NCBI GenBank assembly: GCA_947095585.1
Contig: OX352761.1
Coordinates: 32,827,777-32,891,776, forward strand
Origin: Nephrocerus scutellatus
Lineage: Eukaryota > Arthropoda > Insecta > Diptera > Pipunculidae
Direction: 5' to 3'
Length of the DNA: 64,000 bases
The position numbers and the translations under genes were made by a program. The notes below the pieces were generated by a model. The model was not told the origin of the DNA. It saw only the letters and a list, made by a program, of their open reading frames with translations, and ran no database searches. This document shows, in pieces, positions 61,501 to 64,000 of the stretch. Positions within the stretch are counted from its first letter, which is position 1. Every line of letters starts with the position of its first letter.

Positions 61501-62582
61501 TCACGGAGCAATAGTGACTAGCTAATACTCTCAAAGAAGTTAATAAAGCTGTCTAACTGCGTGGTATCGAGAAATTAACTGATAGATAAGCTAGAGGCGA
61601 TATAGTATATTACATAACGAGCGAGGAAAGTGGAGTTTATCCGATGAGCACTTTTCTGCGAGTAATGTACGCTATACACGCACAATGGAAAATTACTCTG
61701 GGAATGTGTGTTCGCTGTGACTGCAGTAAATGACATATGTTAAATCTCTAGAGTGTGTATAGGCTACTTTCGAAGCTAGGCTATAGTGTATGGAATAATC
61801 ACTTTCGTCTATGGATGTGTGAAAATACATTTACGGAGTACTTATCAGGATGAGAGGTAAGGAACAAGTCCAATGAGTAAGCGGAATGATTTGCAATGTC
61901 TGGAATTCTTGTAGACTCGTTTACAAGAAAATCTGTTTATCTCAGGGAATATCTCAAAATGCCTTTTTTCGGGTCTTGTCTTACTAGAATAGTGAAGCAT
62001 GCCAGAATTTTGTGCATTTCAATCGCCCGCAATAATTTCAGTGTAAGGATATTGGGTGACGATTCTTGATATTCAATTAGACAGCGTTCCAGACTCATAA
62101 TGAGTTTATTAAATTGATATATTAAATAAATTCATTTTAAGAAGCACTCACTGTTTCCAAAATTCAACAAATCTTTGGCGTTCGACAAGTCCGGATTGTT
62201 GGGACTGTTGTGTGCAGATTAAAACAGGGATTCTCCAGTAGTATGGTAAGCCACAAATTTTGAGTATACGAGGCAACTCATCTTTCGTAACCTGGTTGTT
62301 GGGAAAAGCATCAAATGCCGATAATATCCCTCGGAGTGTTTTCTCCATTGCAATCGTTGGTTGCGGTTTGCCATGTGGAAAGTAAAATCTAAAAAATAGA
62401 TGAATAGATAAATGTTTATACTAAAAGAAAGAAAGGTAAAAGCACAGTTTTTCATATTCATAGTAAATAATATTTTATGAATGACCCGTTTTCTTTTACC
62501 TCGGTATGTAAACACTTTTTCCAGATGATCTCAACTCTCGTTGTAATGTTGTGTGCTCTTGAGGATCTGAATGAATTTTAAC
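52511..62582 (-). CDS. PP2A regulatory subunit B'' (PR72/PR130 family), last six exons, 5' incomplete
   Basis: Calcium-responsive targeting subunit of protein phosphatase 2A; the family binds the A-C core enzyme and directs substrate choice. Exons on the minus strand: 62582-62500, 62388-62152, 60594-60324, 56432-55980, 55912-55754, 52579-52511 (stop), all with GT-AG ends and matching phases, 423 residues in total. Motifs: REFLRSS-like RELRSSGKSVYIPRFYFPHG; WKQMSVYCHDAASRF; one EF-hand-like loop at residue 231 (DRDHDLLISQDD); a classical EF-hand at 309 (DLDGDGILSMYE); and the C-terminal MTDWDRFAAQEYELL. The first exon here starts in phase 0 without a credible start, so upstream exons are missing. 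Drosophila CG4733 is the likely counterpart. Introns of 3.9 and 3.2 kb are filled with repeats. Confidence 0.92.
53280..53660 (+). pseudogene. CR1-like LINE fragment
   Basis: Matches 49580-50060 in order: AGCCCCCAACCTTTATCCATG, a region encoding RWNDHIF and KCKIYFTSADLATIYEAYIR, then the NVTCLSLFYR block and AACTCGAGCTCACGGG. It stops abruptly at the DNA-transposon relic that follows. It lies in the last B'' intron. Confidence 0.7.
53662..54200 (-). pseudogene. Tc1/mariner transposase relic (probably DD37E type)
   Basis: On the minus strand: VSYRSIRQIMKIELQLKPS near 54050, LMLPDENKFTVQQYLYKQN near 53900 with the first catalytic Asp in a DE context, a VNPEVYRKKVL segment near 53790, and WTF-stop-QDSAPSH (second Asp) near 53715. 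Stops and frame changes are frequent. No inverted repeats were found. Confidence 0.6.
54560..55035 (+). pseudogene. CR1-like LINE 3' fragment
   Basis: Encodes LLLDRIQEPRDNITKTF, HGNVSCLSLFYRFSTS and WNELPDSVFPQLYYLQVFKW, and ends with TAACGCCCACGCTATGCT and GTGTGTACGTTATAAAAAAAG, the same 3' end as the element at 46760-50249. 54200-54560 is low-complexity and His/Pro/Thr-rich if translated, with no gene recognised. Confidence 0.7.
57000..57345 (-). pseudogene. LINE-D fragment
   Basis: On the minus strand it encodes VTISGTSPFNIYNRLRQGDG, then broken sequence matching the [14 protein letters not shown] region of LINE-D. It lies in the 3.9-kb B'' intron. 56440-57000 shows nothing recognisable. 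Confidence 0.65.
57405..57750 (+). repeat. ACACATGTGT-core repeat with (GTCG)n insert
   Basis: Starts TTTTTAAATTCTCTATATTA. It has a GTCGTCGGTCGTCGGTCGGT run at 57440-57475, GATCAATTTTTAACCCACTT, and cores near 57537 and 57657, with the GGGGTCGGGGGGCTCCC block between. It ends in an unmatched GTTCCCGGGTTCGGCC region shared with 32370. Confidence 0.65.
58230..58310 (+). repeat. Right end of ACACATGTGT-core repeat
   Basis: GGGGCTCCCATATCAATTTC, then GATTAGAGAATTTAGATG and TTTTAATTTTTATGGGTTG; no full unit. 57750-58230 and 58310-58615 hold no recognised gene. Confidence 0.5.
58617..58642. repeat. (TG)n microsatellite
   Basis: About 12 TG dinucleotides in a row, directly before a core-repeat terminus. 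Confidence 0.9.
58648..59825 (+). repeat. Head-to-tail array of three ACACATGTGT-core repeats
   Basis: The terminus GATTAGAGAATTTA occurs near 58650, 58969, 59290 and 59765. The first two intervals are 319 and 321 bp and nearly identical (same GGTTGGCTGGTGGGC, TTGGCACACATGTGTATTTC and GGTCGGGGAGCTCTC blocks). The third, 475 bp, carries an additional unit with CCTCAGGGTCGGGGGGC. Each repeat is joined to the next through TTTTTATGGGTTGTTTTTTT followed by ATTAAATTCTCTATATTAAC. 59830-60270 is AT-rich without features. Confidence 0.8.
60640..61030 (-). pseudogene. CR1-like LINE fragment (RT)
   Basis: On the minus strand it encodes SLVFINNLLLGASTQIHSLA, matching the LIFINDLLSA...MHSFADDS segment of the CR1-like ORF2, then a broken version of the HRRNVSCLSLFYR tail. 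It lies in the second B'' intron of this window. The rest of that intron (61030-62147) shows nothing I can name. Confidence 0.6.
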
Positions 62583-62589
62583 CTAGAAA

Positions 62590-62935
62590 TATATTTTAAT
62601 GTATGTATCTATATATATAAAACATAGAATTTATAAATATATTATATGTTTGTATACTTGTGCCTACTTAACTCTAAAACGCTTTGACCGATTTCAACCA
62701 AATTTGATATACTATATACCACCTGGAATCAAACATAAGTGTCAGTAGTTAATGGATTTGGCTGGGTTGACGGTAGGGGAGGGGGTTACCGATATTAGTG
62801 CCGATTCTACAGTTTTCGAGGTCGCTGAGATAACTAGTGATGGTAAGTTACTCCTATGGCATGGTCAGCGGAAGGGGATTGGATATTAGTGTCCAATTTT
62901 GGAACAGTGCAGTGCTGCGCAATCAGCTAGTATAT
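62590..62935. other. Region between B'' exon and Gypsy LTR
   Basis: Holds a CTTTGACCGATTTCAACCAA motif commonly seen in dispersed fly repeats. No upstream B'' exon is recognised. Confidence 0.3.
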
Positions 62936-62936
62936 T

Positions 62937-64000
62937 GTTACGAAATTTAGGCTTTCGAGTTCGTAAAGGATTTTGTAAATAAAACACAACACAAGTTTAT
63001 TAATTTACAAATAACAACTTAAATAAACAAACAGTGAAAATAATACAAGTTCACAATTTATATTGGTAATAACTTTAAATGTACACAAAAACACGTATTA
63101 CAACAACACATGTACTTCACTATAATTCCCTTAAGTGGTAACTTTATCTCATTGCAAGAACTTTTTGAACTTGACTGGTTGAATTTTAAGCAATGAATGA
63201 ATTCCCTGCGGCAACGCCGTACTATTTATACTCATTGAAAAGTTTTCCAGAAACTTCCAATCTTATATACAGAAATATCCAGAAAACTGTGGCAACTTCC
63301 TTTATTTACAACTAGCCATACTCATATGTAATGAGTCATCTTCTTATAATAAACTACATGTGCAATCATGTATCATGTACACAAGAACCGGGCAAACAGG
63401 ACAAACCGGTTTGACTACATTTTTGACCGGTACCAAATGATTTAAACTTACAGTACATTTAAAATACTCTAATTAATCTTACAGCCTAAGAGTATGCAGT
63501 TCTTATTGCTCGTATCCCATTATGGAACGGGGAATGCATAAATCCTTTTATACACCATGGCGACATCTACTACTTACTAATTTTCGTATTATTACCCCCC
63601 ACCTTAATTCTGTTTGTCCCGAACAGATTCAGGATTCAGCGCTCCTTATGTTGTTGTACATTGTTAATCTGTTGATGTGGACAGCTTCCTTTTTACATAT
63701 GGGGTTTGGTTGAATCTGATAAACTCCGTCGTTGTTCCTCTTGTAGGGATCTTCCCAACTTTGCTGTGGTTTCTGTAATTTTCCTTGTTTTGTTTGGAAT
63801 TGTGTAGCCAAACGAAATCTCTGTAATTTTCTGTAATTTTCCTTGTCTTGTCTCCTCCCCGAAATTTTTCATGATTCGCACGCAGGTGATTCAGTGTTTT
63901 CATCCCTTCACTACCATTCACAATGTTGCACATGGAAATTGAATCCAATTGGTCTTCTATCGGCTTGCTTTCCAACTTGCTCATTTAACGATGCTACATA
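62937..64000 (-). mobile_element. Ty3/Gypsy retrotransposon, 3' end (integrase end plus 3' LTR), continuing past the window
   Basis: On the minus strand, 63984-63629 encodes in two overlapping frames an integrase C-terminal segment: QSWEDPYKRNNDGVYQIQ, then CKKEAVHINRLTMYNN, similar to mdg1/412-type Gypsy elements. A purine tract AAGGTGGGGGG near 63594-63604 should precede the 3' LTR, which I place at about 62937-63592; its outer end reads CTAAATTTCGTAACA. A TATAAATAG box on the minus strand near 63230-63222 fits an LTR promoter. The frame change inside the integrase end suggests decay. The boundaries are estimates. Confidence 0.65.

Overview
The window looks like AT-rich genomic DNA of an insect, most likely a fly (Diptera). 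The three recognisable host genes have short exons with GT-AG introns and resemble dipteran orthologues, and the transposon families (Copia, Ty3/Gypsy, Jockey-like, CR1-like, RTE-like and I/R1-like LINEs, mariners) are typical of flies. I cannot name the species. Most of the 64 kb is mobile DNA in several nested layers.

Host genes. (1) A five-exon tetraspanin on the minus strand, 23879-22593, encodes an intact 266-residue protein. (2) A twelve-exon MAP3K of the ASK1 family on the plus strand, 34047-44296, encodes about 1305 residues with an intact kinase domain. (3) A PP2A regulatory subunit B'' (PR72/PR130 family) on the minus strand, 62582-52511, has its last six exons (423 residues) here; its 5' end lies outside the region I can assign. 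Genes 1 and 2 are divergent, about 10 kb apart. Genes 2 and 3 are convergent, with 8.2 kb of nested LINEs between their stops. ASK1 is a stress-activated MAP3K and B'' is a calcium-binding PP2A targeting subunit; a functional link would be inference.

Layout. 1-4.7 kb: repeat copies, a dead mariner with both ends preserved, and a foldback-repeat cluster. 4.7-11.25 kb: a degraded Ty3/Gypsy element on the minus strand, split by a young, apparently complete Copia element (233-bp LTRs that look identical, 5-bp target duplication, open 1276-codon polyprotein). 11.6-14.6 kb: a 5'-truncated LINE with a long open reading frame on the minus strand. 15.75-20.35 kb: a nearly full-length Jockey-like LINE with a few frame breaks. 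20.4-24.7 kb: tetraspanin and AT-rich flanks. 24.7-34 kb: repeat-dense intergenic DNA including a tRNA-derived SINE and a second foldback cluster. 34-44.3 kb: ASK1, with a 4.1-kb intron full of transposons. 44.9-50.9 kb: one LINE split by another. 52.5-62.6 kb: the B'' gene with repeat-filled introns. 62.9-64 kb: the 3' end of a second Gypsy element.

The most distinctive non-genic feature is an interspersed repeat family present at about 14 places. It is bounded by short inverted TAAATTCTCTA ends and built internally from 100-150-bp units, each carrying a palindromic ACACATGTGT core and a GC-rich GGGGCCCGGGG-like block. Two mariners and one MITE have inserted into copies of it, and at 58.6-59.8 kb it forms a head-to-tail array. 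I found no CRISPR, operon or other prokaryotic feature and no free-standing tRNA or rRNA gene.
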